From Neorickettsia helminthoeca str. Oregon (GTDB taxonomy: Bacteria; Pseudomonadota; Alphaproteobacteria; Rickettsiales; Anaplasmataceae), in assembly GCF_000632985.1 (NCBI RefSeq), contig NZ_CP007481.1:682001-746000 (forward strand): DNA of 64,000 nucleotides. The letters are read 5' to 3'. Below the pieces are notes generated by a model. It saw nothing but the letters and a program-made list of their open reading frames with translations, had not been told where the DNA came from and did no database searches. The position numbers and the translations under genes were made by a program. Below, piece by piece: positions 49,193 to 61,272 of this stretch; position 1 is the stretch's first letter; each line of letters begins with the position of its first letter.

Positions 49193-49302
49193 ACCTAGCA
49201 ACTACCTACTCTCCCGCACAAACAGTACCATCGGCGTAAGGAGGTTTCACTTTCGAGTTCGGAACGGATTCGAGTGTGTCACTCCCACCATGGTCACTAG
49301 AT
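49193..49302 (-). rRNA. rrf: 5S ribosomal RNA
   Basis: About 110 bases on the minus strand, with the typical CGAACTCGAAAGTGAAAC loop region and TGGTACTG..GGGAGAGTAGG near the end. The terminal helix pairs CTAGTGAC with GTTGCTAG. It is about 40 bases downstream of the 23S gene. Ends are estimated. Confidence 0.95.
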
Positions 49303-49343
49303 CCAAAAAATCATAAAGTAGATTCAGTCCTGTACATAAATAT

Positions 49344-52135
<2,792 letters not shown>

Positions 52136-52552
52136 TTTTTTACAGTATACATTTTAGGTTATGTACAGAACAAAACCTACTTATCATATTTCTGTTTTTT
52201 TTGAGACCTATTTTTCACTTTTCAAACAACGAGCCACGCCAGCAGCGTGAGCAGAACCAATCGGGTAAGCAGAACCAACTGGTCCACCCGAAAGCATGAT
52301 CTCAGGTTACATTTAAAGAAAAATAATGTCAACAGTTCAATTTTACGAAATTTCATTTCTGAAAGATGGATTCCGTTACAATCTCCACGATACGAAGCTG
52401 TATATCTGACGCTTTGAATTCACTGAAGTCCAAGATTAGCTATAATTTGCTTCCGTACTAAGATTTTCTGAAATTCCATTATTTTCCCTTTCCTTACTAT
52501 TGCAAGAAAAATGCCAGCACTTACAATTTCCTCATAGCTCTGTGATGGGAAA
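52136..52552. other. rRNA leader and ubiA upstream region
   Basis: About 417 bases. It holds the rRNA promoter on the minus strand and probably the ubiA promoter on the plus strand, where a TATAAT occurs at 52441. A short direct repeat agcagaacca lies at 52249-52280. No 16S rRNA or tRNA is present. Confidence 0.6.
52304..52332 (-). promoter_or_regulatory. 23S-5S rRNA promoter
   Basis: On the minus strand a perfect TTGACA (52327-52332), 17 bases, then TAACCT (52304-52309). Transcription would start near 52297, about 160 bases before the 23S 5' end. Confidence 0.7.
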
Positions 52553-53395
52553 ATGAATATTAAAAATTACGCATCTTTGATACGTTTTCACAATCTGGGG
52601 GGAATGTGGTTAACCTTTTTTCCAGCACTTTTCGTGATTGCGTTACTTGGAGCTGATCTTCTTGCAGCTTTATGGATACCTTTTTTCTTACTCGGCGCAT
52701 TTGTGATCAGATCTGCGGGTTGCATCATAAATGACATTGCCGATCATAAATTTGATGCAAAAATCGCCAGGACATCTGCTAGGCCAATTGCCTCCGGGAG
52801 TATACGCATTACAGAGACGCTCCCATTGTTAGGAATATTCTTATTGATTGGCTTTTCACTGACGTTCCTCCTTGGTGCAGAAGCCATAATCCTAGGTGTA
52901 GCGACCATGCTAGGAACTGCTATTTATCCATTTGCGAAGAGGTATTTTTACTATCCTCAGATTGTTCTTGCAGCAGTATTCAATACTGGAGCGCTTTTTG
53001 CTTCCATTGCTGTTTCTGGAGCGATACATGGCACAGCATTTTTTGTCTACATTGCATGCTTTTTCTGGACACTCTACTATGACACTATATATGCGCATCA
53101 AGACAAACTTGGAGATAAGGAACTAGGATTACATTCAATATCTCTGACAGGATTTGGCTCGAAAACCTGGCTGAAGAAATATAGTCGAATTGCTCTTTCT
53201 TTTCTTGCATTTGCAGGGGTTTTACCGAGTCTTAACCTCCTATACTACTGCTGCCTTGCTGGATTATTCTTCATGGAAGAGAAATTCACAGAGTCGCTGG
53301 ATTTGGATGATCCACAATCATGTTGGAATGCTTTCAACAGTATGAAAATGGTAGGTTTATTCATATTTTGCATCATCCTGTTAGGTAGAGTATGA
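52553..53395 (+). CDS. ubiA: 4-hydroxybenzoate polyprenyltransferase
   Basis: Membrane enzyme that joins the polyprenyl chain to 4-hydroxybenzoate in ubiquinone synthesis; 280 residues, about eight membrane segments. The two Asp-rich motifs are NDIADHKFDAKIART and YAHQDKLGDKELGLHS. It overlaps the next gene by 4 bases (ATGA). coq9 (8057) and ispG (42753) in this window would support the same pathway. Confidence 0.94.
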   Translation: MNIKNYASLIRFHNLGGMWLTFFPALFVIALLGADLLAALWIPFFLLGAFVIRSAGCIINDIADHKFDAKIARTSARPIASGSIRITETLPLLGIFLLIGFSLTFLLGAEAIILGVATMLGTAIYPFAKRYFYYPQIVLAAVFNTGALFASIAVSGAIHGTAFFVYIACFFWTLYYDTIYAHQDKLGDKELGLHSISLTGFGSKTWLKKYSRIALSFLAFAGVLPSLNLLYYCCLAGLFFMEEKFTESLDLDDPQSCWNAFNSMKMVGLFIFCIILLGRV

Positions 53396-53850
53396 TCGGT
53401 TCTAAACTTTTCAAGAAATGCATGAGCCACTTTCCCACTGGGGTCGCAGTAGTCACTACCAGGTTCGAGGGTAAGAGGTATGGTATGACAATAAGCTCAT
53501 TCTGCCCTGTTTCGTTGGATCCACCGCTTGCGTTATACTGTCTCAGTAAAACTGCTAATCGATTTCAACCCTTCTTCAAGAGCAATGACTTCGTAATCAA
53601 TATTCTGGATGAGACGTCTGCTGAAACTTCAGTGCTATTCTCGAAAAACGACTTCTCTGCTTGGGAAGAAGAGTTCGATGACAACCTGGAACTAAAGAAA
53701 GCTACGTGGTGTATATACTGCACTACTCAATACAGATATGAAGGCGGTGACCATAAGATCATCGTTGCACTAGTAAGAGAATGCAAACCTCATATTTCAA
53801 AAGCCCCGCCATTGATCTACTATAAAAGTGATTACCACTCAATGAAGTAA
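53392..53850 (+). CDS. Flavin reductase-like domain protein
   Basis: A 152-residue FMN-binding split-barrel protein of the flavin reductase / HpaC type. It shows HFPTGVAVVTTRFEGKRYGMT, PPLALYCLSKTANRF and FVINILDE. It would reduce free flavin for a monooxygenase or other partner. The start overlaps ubiA by 4 bases, and its stop is directly followed by the dapB start, so ubiA, this gene, dapB and pstB look like one transcript. The partner oxygenase is unknown; ubiquinone hydroxylation is one possibility. Confidence 0.85.
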   Translation: MIGSKLFKKCMSHFPTGVAVVTTRFEGKRYGMTISSFCPVSLDPPLALYCLSKTANRFQPFFKSNDFVINILDETSAETSVLFSKNDFSAWEEEFDDNLELKKATWCIYCTTQYRYEGGDHKIIVALVRECKPHISKAPPLIYYKSDYHSMK

Positions 53851-53853
53851 GTG

Positions 53854-54536
53854 ATGCATATATTAAACCTCGGAGTAATTGCAGCATCTGGACGCATGGG
53901 AAAGGCTATCCTAAAGCTAATAGAGGAAGATCCTGGCGCTTGTTTAGCTGCTAGTTATGGAAGGAACTCTTCGGACGATTTAGATGATTTTATAAGAAAG
54001 TCGAGTGTAATCATCGATTTCTCCACACCTCAACTGATGTCTGCATTACTCGATGGGCTTAACAGTAATCCTAGACCGCTTGTAAGTGGAACTACTGCGC
54101 ATAATAACTTCGAAAAACTCAATGAGTTATCAACAAAAACAGCAGTACTCTGGGCACCAAACATGAGTATCGGAAGCAATCTGATGATAGGATTCATAGA
54201 GTCGAATCTTTCTCACTTGAGCAAGTTCGAAACTTACATATCAGAGATGCACCATAAGCATAAAAGGGATCCTTTATCAGGTACGGCAACACTAATGCAA
54301 GACATCCTAGAAAAGCACAATCCGGGGGGAAAATACAGACGCACGGAATAAGAATCGGTGAGGTGCATGGAAAGCATTCGATCATCTTTGTAGGCGATGG
54401 TGAAACATTGGAAATAATACACACAGCAGAAAACAGAGGTGCTTTTGCTCTTGGAGCAATGAAAGCTGCACGATTTCTCGCGACTGCTCCGTCCGGACTA
54501 TATTCGATGAAAGACGTACTTAACTATGCTTTCTGA
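53854..54536 (+). pseudogene. dapB: 4-hydroxy-tetrahydrodipicolinate reductase with a frameshift
   Basis: Diaminopimelate/lysine pathway reductase split by a frameshift. The first part shows LGVIAASGRMGKAI, the active-site SEMHHKHKRDPLSGTA, and ends in frame 1 at 54351. After the run GGGGGGAAAA at 54324-54333 the -1 frame continues with a normal DapB C-terminus: GIRIGEVHGKHSIIF, ENRGAFALGAMKAARF and GLYSMKDVL, stopping at 54536. One extra G would restore a single frame. It may be a sequencing or assembly error, true decay, or a slip site. The end overlaps pstB by 11 bases. Start GTG (53851) or ATG (53854). Confidence 0.85.
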
Positions 54537-55293
54537 TAAGAAAATTAAGGCTTCGATAAGGAACTTAAATGTCTTCTATAGGGCAAAGCAGGTTCTCAAG
54601 GATGTGAATCTAGATATCTATTCGAAATCTGTGACCTCTCTTATAGGCTCATCTGGGTGTGGGAAGAGTACGTTATTACGTTGTTTCAATAGGATGAATG
54701 ATTTCGTCGATGACTGTAAAGTCACTGGAGAGATAATCATAGACAATCACAATATCTGTGCACCCGAAGTAGATGTAGTATTGCTTCGCACAAGAGTCGG
54801 TATGGTATTCCAAAAACCAAATCCTTTTCCTAAATCCATATACGATAATGTAGCCTATGGACCTCGATTGCAGGAAATGACAAACAAGCGAGGACAATTA
54901 GATGAGATCGTTCAAAAGAGTCTAGTCAGGAGTGGACTCTGGGATGAGGTGCATGATAATCTTCATCAGAACGCTATGGAACTCTCCGGTGGTCAACAGC
55001 AGAGATTATGTATAGCACGCGCAATTGCTGTCAAACCCACAATACTGTTGATGGATGAACCATGTTCAGCTTTGGATCCAAAGGCAACAAAATCTATAGA
55101 GAGTCTAATAATAGAGCTTAAAAAGAAATTCACAATCATCATTGTCACACATTCAATGAAACAAGCACGTAGTATCTCGGATATGGTCGTGTACATAGAA
55201 AAGGGTAGAGTAATAGAATACGGAGAAACAGAGGAGGTCTTTCATAAATTAAAAGGGAACTCCATAGGGAATTACTTCACTACTAACGATTAA
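54526..55293 (+). CDS. pstB: Phosphate ABC transporter ATP-binding protein
   Basis: ATPase of the PstSCAB phosphate importer, 255 residues. Walker A is GSSGCGKST, the PstB-specific MVFQKPNPFPKSIYDNVAYG, the ABC signature LSGGQQQRLCIARA, and Walker B LLMDEPCSALDP. The start overlaps the shifted end of dapB by 11 bases. The membrane and binding-protein genes are not in the window, so the transporter is encoded at more than one place. Confidence 0.96.
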   Translation: MLSDKKIKASIRNLNVFYRAKQVLKDVNLDIYSKSVTSLIGSSGCGKSTLLRCFNRMNDFVDDCKVTGEIIIDNHNICAPEVDVVLLRTRVGMVFQKPNPFPKSIYDNVAYGPRLQEMTNKRGQLDEIVQKSLVRSGLWDEVHDNLHQNAMELSGGQQQRLCIARAIAVKPTILLMDEPCSALDPKATKSIESLIIELKKKFTIIIVTHSMKQARSISDMVVYIEKGRVIEYGETEEVFHKLKGNSIGNYFTTND

Positions 55294-55484
55294 AATCGGA
55301 CTTCAGCGCTAAGATTCCCGTTTAATAGTAAAAGTAGAATGGAATCGAAAAAGAACAGTTCGGCACTGGTGTAAAGTCGGCACTGAGTCCATCACATTGT
55401 TAATGATCCGAGTCGCATAGAAGCAACCGATATGCTGTATACATCACAGCGTGCCTTTGAGGATCAATAAAGCCCCAATAGAAG

Positions 55485-55557
55485 CGCACTTGATAGGAGT
55501 CGAACCTATGACCTTTGCTTCCGGAGAGCAACGCTCTATCCACTGAGCTACAAGTGC
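55485..55557 (-). tRNA. tRNA-Arg (anticodon CCG)
   Basis: A 73-base cloverleaf: acceptor GCACTTG/CAAGTGC, D arm TAGCTCAGTGGATAGAGC, anticodon stem TTGCT/AGCAA with loop CTCCGGA (anticodon CCG), and T arm ATAGGTTCGACTCCTAT. The acceptor is closed by seven pairs and the discriminator base is G. No CCA is encoded. Confidence 0.95.
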
Positions 55558-55757
55558 ACACCGGACCAGAGTAGCATATTCTCATCGTGGTTACGATAGA
55601 GAAAGCCTTAATCAATGATTAACATCAGAGGGTTCCCCAATGTGCAACCAACATTATCGAACAAGTCCGTACTTCCCTGGGTTGGTTTTCTATTCCGCAT
55701 TGAATCAGCAGAGACATAACCGAGAAACATCAACATAGAAGCCTATCACCAATCTAG

Positions 55758-56201
55758 CTAACTAAAGTCTTGCCTAGCTTTCTTCCTTTCCCAATCCCGA
55801 TCTTTTATGTCCTGACGCTTGTCATACTTTTTCTTTCCTCTCGCAGTTGCAAACTTTAACTTGATCAGACCCTTGTCATTCACATAGATCGAAAGGACAA
55901 CCAGGGTCAGACCCTTCATCTTTATAATACCGCTAATTTTGTTCAGTTGCCTCTTATGGACTAGCAATTTCCTAGACCTGGTAGGTACATGATTGAATCT
56001 ACTAGCAGGTTTGTAATGAGGGACATGCATATTATTAAGCCATAACTCTCCCTTCCTGAATGCGACAAAGGCCTCATTTAATGAAGCAGATTGATACTTC
56101 AATGATTTTACCTCCGTACCCAACAACACTATTCCTGCTTCGAACTCATCAGCTAATGAGTAGTCAAATCTGGCTTTCTTGTTGACTGCAATGATTTTCA
56201 T
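55758..56201 (-). CDS. smpB: SsrA-binding protein
   Basis: Partner of tmRNA in ribosome rescue; 147 residues. Family motifs include NKKARFDYSLADEFEAGIVL, GTEVKSL, SLNEAFVAFRKGELWLNNMHV, and the C-terminal basic tail GKKKYDKRQDIKDRDWERK. The start is ATG at 56201. The tmRNA gene itself was not found in the window. Confidence 0.95.
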   Translation of the reverse strand: MKIIAVNKKARFDYSLADEFEAGIVLLGTEVKSLKYQSASLNEAFVAFRKGELWLNNMHVPHYKPASRFNHVPTRSRKLLVHKRQLNKISGIIKMKGLTLVVLSIYVNDKGLIKLKFATARGKKKYDKRQDIKDRDWERKKARQDFS

Positions 56202-56388
56202 TTGACATGTACTATCCGCGAATCAATCCTACCATTCTATCAACTAAAGTTGGACTACCTCCACCTCATCCAATGAAGTATCAAGAACGGCCTATCTCTA
56301 ACACATCTGCTATAGAAATAGGAAATCACCGACCCTCAATAAAGAAGGACGCACAAGAACGCATTGGATATTAATCATTTTTATTACG

Positions 56389-56417
56389 TTGACCTCGACC
56401 TCATAAAACGATTTAAT
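56389..56417 (+). promoter_or_regulatory. Sigma-70-like promoter for purL
   Basis: TTGACC at 56389-56394 and TTTAAT at 56412-56417 are 17 bases apart. Transcription would start near 56424, giving a leader of about 45 bases. Confidence 0.55.
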
Positions 56418-56468
56418 GAAATATGATCTCAGCAACCAGCCCCTTGGTCACTAAAGTTTCCACGAAAA

Positions 56469-59315
56469 ATGCAAGCACTAATAGAAATCTCTAAATCTAA
56501 TCTGGATCCCAGGGTCACAACATTAAAAAAAAATGGGATCATCAACGTTACCAAGATCGTTGATCTATACAAAATATACGGAGATATTGAGCTGGAGAAA
56601 CACATATCAGACATTACATCTGCGCTGACCAACCGGGTCTCGGAGGAATCCAGGTATCTTATCTACAATCCGAGCACTGATACAGTAAAAGTATTCGAAA
56701 ATAATCAGGTCAGGAGTTACAAAGGAAGGAGACTCGTTTGGGATTCTCAGAATCGCTATAAAACGAACCACTGGGCACTAGAAAAGAATCTTATTGCCGG
56801 CGTAAAGAACTCCTTAGCCGAAGTAATATCAGAGATCATCGCAACCTTACTTGGACAGAGAGGCGTAAATCTTTCAACAGTGAACCTAGTGGTAGAAACA
56901 AGTCTATTAATGATAGGAACAGGGAGATTACCGGATTTGAATTTGCTGTATAACCCGATGGTGGAGGAACTTAGATTAGAAAGTGTATGTAAAAGGACAA
57001 TCAGCTTTGATGAGAGTACCTCAGACCGCGTCCATGAAGTATGGGAAGGTAATGTAGAAAAACTGAATTTAGCTGCACTGGAAGAAGTCAATGTCAAGAA
57101 TGCACTTAATCTGAGTAAGATTCAGCTTGGAGCTATTGCTAAACATTTCCAATCTGAAGAAAGAAGGAACTACATACACGATATAGAACTTGAGGCAATA
57201 GCACAAACCTGGTCGGAACATTGCAAACACAACATCATGTCCTATCCGATGGATGATTTATCGGAGGGTGTATTCCGCGGATATATCAGGAAAGCGACGG
57301 AACAGATCATAAAAAATAATACCGGACATATTTGCGTATCAACATTTACTGACAATGCTGGGGCAATCTGGTTCGATGATGAACATCTGGTGTGCGTCAA
57401 AGTTGAGACACATAATAGTCCCTCTGCACTCGAGCCATTTGGTGGCGCGATGACTGGTATATTAGGTGTCAATAGAGATATCTTAGGATTCGGACTTGGT
57501 GCAAAACCGATCGCAAACTATTACACGTTTTGCATAGATGACCCTGATACTGAGGAGGTCAATCTTTATCGTGATTCTCATAAGACAGAAGCAAAACTAG
57601 ATTCCCTTTCTATATTGAGAGGGATAATACAGGGTGTTAACACTGGAGGAAATTGTTCAGGTATACCAACCCCACAGGGAGCACTGTATTTTAGTGATGC
57701 ATTTCGGGCTAAGCCACTTGTCTTTGTTGGATGCACTGGAATCATACCAGCAAAAATTTCTGGGAAGCCATCATGGGTAAAAGAACCATCAGATGGTGAC
57801 CTTATAGTGATCGCGGGCGGTAGAACCGGTCGCGATGGTATCCATGGGGCAACCTTTTCCTCCTCTGCGATTACAGAATCCAACGTGAAGGGTACCGAAG
57901 TACAGTTAGGCGATCCATTGACACAGAAAAAACTTTCCGATGCGATAATAAGAGAAGCAAGAGATCTAGGGCTCTACAACGCAATCACTGATAATGGCGC
58001 TGGAGGTCTATCCTCCTCTGTCGGGGAAATGGGTAGGAGGGGTTTCACAGTCGCATTGGAGAAGGTCTCACTCAAAGCTAATGGACTGTCTCCTTGGGAA
58101 ATATGGATCTCCGAATCCCAAGAAAGAATGACATTTGCTGTGCCAAAGGAAAACTTAAAGGTCTTCCAGGACGTCATGCAGAAACATGGTGTAGAGTCAT
58201 CAGTTATTGGTGAGTTCAATAACTCCGGTAGAGGAATCATCACTAAGAATGGGGAGAAAATCTTTGATATCGCTCTGGATTTCCTACACGATGGTAATCC
58301 TAGCCTCCACTTGAGAACAAAAAAACCTACCATAAATGCTGGCAATAAAACCTTCACTTCACTGGAAGAAGCGCTGTCTGATAAAAATATCCGCAGCAAG
58401 GAATTCATTGCAAATCAGTACGACCACGAAGTACAAGGGACATCTGTGCTGAAGCCACTACAGGGACTCAACAAGATTTTCAGTGATGCTACCGCTATCA
58501 AGCCGCTATATCATTCTGCTAAGTGTCTTGGACAGTCTCAGGACCTGGCGATTATCAGGGGCAACCCATATATGGAAACATATAATTCGATTGAGCAGGC
58601 CATTAGGAATCTTGTGACAATCGGCGCCAATCCAGGAAAAATCGCATTGCTGGATAACTTTTGCTGGTCTGACTCGAACAATCCCGAAAAATTATGGTTA
58701 TTAAAGGAGTCCGGACGTGCCTGTCATGACTTCTCCATTGCTTTTAGTACACCGTTCATCTCAGGGAAAGATAGTATGTTCAATGATTTCAATGGCTATG
58801 ATGCATCAGGTGAAAAAATCAGCATTAGTAACGCTCCTGCATTGCTAATCACTGCAATTGGAATCATTGAAAGCTATGAGAATATAGTTTCGCTTGATGC
58901 AAAATATCCAGGCGATCTGATATACATAATCGATGTGAATGTGAAAGTACAGGAAGCCCTTAAAGTCTTCGATAACTACTGTGTTGCCCTTAGAAATAGA
59001 CTAGTTGCTTCAGCGATCTCAGTAAACCAAGGTGGCAGACTCACAGCAATAGCGAAGATGGTCATTGCAAATAACTACGGTGCTGAGCTCTCAATTGACG
59101 AAAATGTGGATAATTTTGCAAGATCTCGTGAAATCATTGTCACGATTGCACCCGAAAATGCACAAGTATTCAAGGAAATTTTCGCTGATAAGGCAATCAG
59201 GGAAGCTGGAAGAGTCACAGATAGCAAACTGATAAACGTGAACAACAATACATTCTCGAAAGTAGAGGAGCTACTTAGCCTATATAGAGAACCTATACTC
59301 CGAGAAAGTGCATGA
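56469..59315 (+). CDS. purL: Phosphoribosylformylglycinamidine synthase, PurL-type
   Basis: Fourth step of purine synthesis; 948 residues, longer than the small bacterial PurL (about 740) and shorter than the large one with a glutaminase domain (about 1300). The N-terminal 200 residues look like a PurS-like extension. The catalytic core then shows AIAQTWSEHCKHNIM, VKVETHNSPSALEPFGGA, GVNTGGNCSGIPTPQGAL and DNGAGGLSSSVGEMGR. No glutaminase triad follows, so a separate PurQ is expected. It has its own promoter, and it meets the next gene end to end. Confidence 0.94.
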   Translation: MQALIEISKSNLDPRVTTLKKNGIINVTKIVDLYKIYGDIELEKHISDITSALTNRVSEESRYLIYNPSTDTVKVFENNQVRSYKGRRLVWDSQNRYKTNHWALEKNLIAGVKNSLAEVISEIIATLLGQRGVNLSTVNLVVETSLLMIGTGRLPDLNLLYNPMVEELRLESVCKRTISFDESTSDRVHEVWEGNVEKLNLAALEEVNVKNALNLSKIQLGAIAKHFQSEERRNYIHDIELEAIAQTWSEHCKHNIMSYPMDDLSEGVFRGYIRKATEQIIKNNTGHICVSTFTDNAGAIWFDDEHLVCVKVETHNSPSALEPFGGAMTGILGVNRDILGFGLGAKPIANYYTFCIDDPDTEEVNLYRDSHKTEAKLDSLSILRGIIQGVNTGGNCSGIPTPQGALYFSDAFRAKPLVFVGCTGIIPAKISGKPSWVKEPSDGDLIVIAGGRTGRDGIHGATFSSSAITESNVKGTEVQLGDPLTQKKLSDAIIREARDLGLYNAITDNGAGGLSSSVGEMGRRGFTVALEKVSLKANGLSPWEIWISESQERMTFAVPKENLKVFQDVMQKHGVESSVIGEFNNSGRGIITKNGEKIFDIALDFLHDGNPSLHLRTKKPTINAGNKTFTSLEEALSDKNIRSKEFIANQYDHEVQGTSVLKPLQGLNKIFSDATAIKPLYHSAKCLGQSQDLAIIRGNPYMETYNSIEQAIRNLVTIGANPGKIALLDNFCWSDSNNPEKLWLLKESGRACHDFSIAFSTPFISGKDSMFNDFNGYDASGEKISISNAPALLITAIGIIESYENIVSLDAKYPGDLIYIIDVNVKVQEALKVFDNYCVALRNRLVASAISVNQGGRLTAIAKMVIANNYGAELSIDENVDNFARSREIIVTIAPENAQVFKEIFADKAIREAGRVTDSKLINVNNNTFSKVEELLSLYREPILRESA

Positions 59316-59316
59316 C

Positions 59317-59763
59317 TCAGCTCTCATTGACCCACATGAGGTCACGCTTCGAAACAAGCAATCTCTCTTTTTTTACCACAACCCTACACAGGTCTCCATT
59401 GCACTTTTTTACCAAAAGAAAGACTCCTGGTTCTATTGTGACCTTCGGCTTAGGCTTTCCCATGAATCTTTCTTCATACCCCACAGTGACAGTGCTAGTA
59501 ACAGCATAATTTCTCTTACTGATAAAAGATGAATTTATCCAACCAGTATCACCTTCTATATCGCGGACATACGTCCAATCTTCAAAGGAATCCAATATTT
59601 CAACCGGAATATTCGGAAGATGATAACTGAACTTAATAGGATATATTTTACCAGGTCCGCACCTAATATTTGATTGTTTTACTCTGATGCTAGCATAATG
59701 TGTTTCCGCATGTGCGAATGAAAACAATTCCAGTAGCAAAAATATTATGATGGCTCTGCTCAT
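59317..59763 (-). CDS. Exported SH3-domain protein
   Basis: A 148-residue protein with a signal peptide (IIFLLLELFSFAHA, cleaved after AHA) and a bacterial SH3-like domain of the SH3_4 type: VKQSNIRCGPGKIYPI, DWTYVRDIEGDTGWI and a terminal repeat. Such domains bind envelope material or peptides. The stop is 2 bases from the purL stop on the other strand. No other domain is present. It may help anchor or sense the cell envelope. Confidence 0.82.
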   Translation of the reverse strand: MSRAIIIFLLLELFSFAHAETHYASIRVKQSNIRCGPGKIYPIKFSYHLPNIPVEILDSFEDWTYVRDIEGDTGWINSSFISKRNYAVTSTVTVGYEERFMGKPKPKVTIEPGVFLLVKKCNGDLCRVVVKKERLLVSKRDLMWVNES

Positions 59764-59856
59764 AAAAATCGTGGCTCCTTGCGCAATTTACTTCACCTGC
59801 CATGAGAAGAATTAGGAATCAGTGAAAACAGGTAATAAAATGGACCTGTTAGAGCC

Positions 59857-61164
59857 TCATATTTTTTCCTGCGAGTACTTCCTAAGGAAGAACACTAATG
59901 CTAATGCCGGAATCCCAATAACAACACTTACATTGAAAAGTATCACCCACCCGAACTTATCTGCGATCGTCCCGGCAATTATCGGCAAGATAGCGCGATC
60001 TATCAGGGAAATAGAACTAAAAACAGCATACACTGTCCCAGAGAAGCGTGCCCTACTAGCAATCTCCGAAATATACCCGAGTATAGCGGTAGTAGCAATA
60101 CTCCCACAAATATTTTCTGTTGCGATGGTTATGTATAAAAGCGGCAGATTGTAGCCAACCTTAGCCTGAACCACGAACATCACATTGGAAACCATCTGTA
60201 CAACGCCACCGACTATGAGTCCCATCATGATACCGCTCTTATAAACAATCCTTGCCCCTATAAAACCTCCAAGCACAAGCGAAAACAGACCAAATGTCTT
60301 AGCAACAATAGCAATCTCCGTAAGCGAGAACCCAGTATCCACAAGAAATGGCGAAATCATCGTTGCTATAAGTGAATCACATGAACGATATATTATCACT
60401 AGAACAACAACCCAGAGACCATTTTTACTCCAAAGGATTTCCTGCAATGGGACAGTGATCATATGTAAGGGGAATGATAATTCATGTTCATGCGTAAGAT
60501 TGTTTGCTTCTGACTTCCTAGGATTCGGTTCACCCATGAAGAATACTACGATGCTCGCACTGAAACTTAAAAATCCAGAGAAGATATAAACTATTTTCCA
60601 ATTAATGGAATTGTTGCATAAGCCCTTTACATCGCATAAGTAATCAACAACGAAAAGTGCGACTGCACCACTTATCAAATAGGCAAATCTCCCACCTAGC
60701 AAGACGCTTGAAGATCCTATAAGTTGTTCCTTTGGCCTCAGCATCGAAATGCGATAGCTGTCTATAATGATATCCTGGAATGATGAAAAGAGAGCAACAG
60801 CCATTGCAAATATTCCCATCAGATATATACGATCTATGGGGTTAGTATTTGCCAATCCGATGATGGACAGCACCACAAATGGCTGTAGTAGGAATATCCA
60901 TCCTCTTTTTTGTCCAAAACGCGTTCCCAGCAGTGGAACTGTATATTTGTCAAAGAATGGTGCAAAAAGGAACTTTATAATATATGGTATGGTGATCAGT
61001 GAGAACACACCAATACTTGAATAATTCACGCCAGCTTTCGCTAACCAAGTGTTTAGAGTAGGCACCACAAGGACCACTGGTATATTGGAGGCAAAACCAA
61101 GAAAGAAAGTAGCAACTGCCTTTACACACAGATTCAACAGCAATAATCTCTTACGCTTTTTCAC
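59857..61164 (-). CDS. AmpG-like MFS permease
   Basis: A 435-residue inner membrane transporter of about 12 segments. The N-terminal LGFASNIPVVLVVPTLNTWL and SLITIPYIIKFLFAPFFDKY and the FQDIIIDSYRISML segment are typical of the AmpG family, which imports anhydromuropeptides for peptidoglycan recycling. RPKEQLIGSSSVLLGGRFAY follows. The family also includes acetyl-CoA and other transporters, so the substrate is not certain. With murC and mreC it suggests peptidoglycan metabolism. Confidence 0.8.
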   Translation of the reverse strand: MKKRKRLLLLNLCVKAVATFFLGFASNIPVVLVVPTLNTWLAKAGVNYSSIGVFSLITIPYIIKFLFAPFFDKYTVPLLGTRFGQKRGWIFLLQPFVVLSIIGLANTNPIDRIYLMGIFAMAVALFSSFQDIIIDSYRISMLRPKEQLIGSSSVLLGGRFAYLISGAVALFVVDYLCDVKGLCNNSINWKIVYIFSGFLSFSASIVVFFMGEPNPRKSEANNLTHEHELSFPLHMITVPLQEILWSKNGLWVVVLVIIYRSCDSLIATMISPFLVDTGFSLTEIAIVAKTFGLFSLVLGGFIGARIVYKSGIMMGLIVGGVVQMVSNVMFVVQAKVGYNLPLLYITIATENICGSIATTAILGYISEIASRARFSGTVYAVFSSISLIDRAILPIIAGTIADKFGWVILFNVSVVIGIPALALVFFLRKYSQEKI

Positions 61165-61272
61165 ATTACCTCACAACCAACACCACTAAAGAAGCCACAA
61201 AAATAAACAACGAGCCTCTTCTGTTCAGTATAAAAGTCCATAATAGATCCAACTGAAATATATTTCGACAAC

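Noticed and set aside
55340-55420. Short direct repeat tcggcactg upstream of the tRNA
   Set aside because: Only two copies of nine bases; too little to call a functional site.
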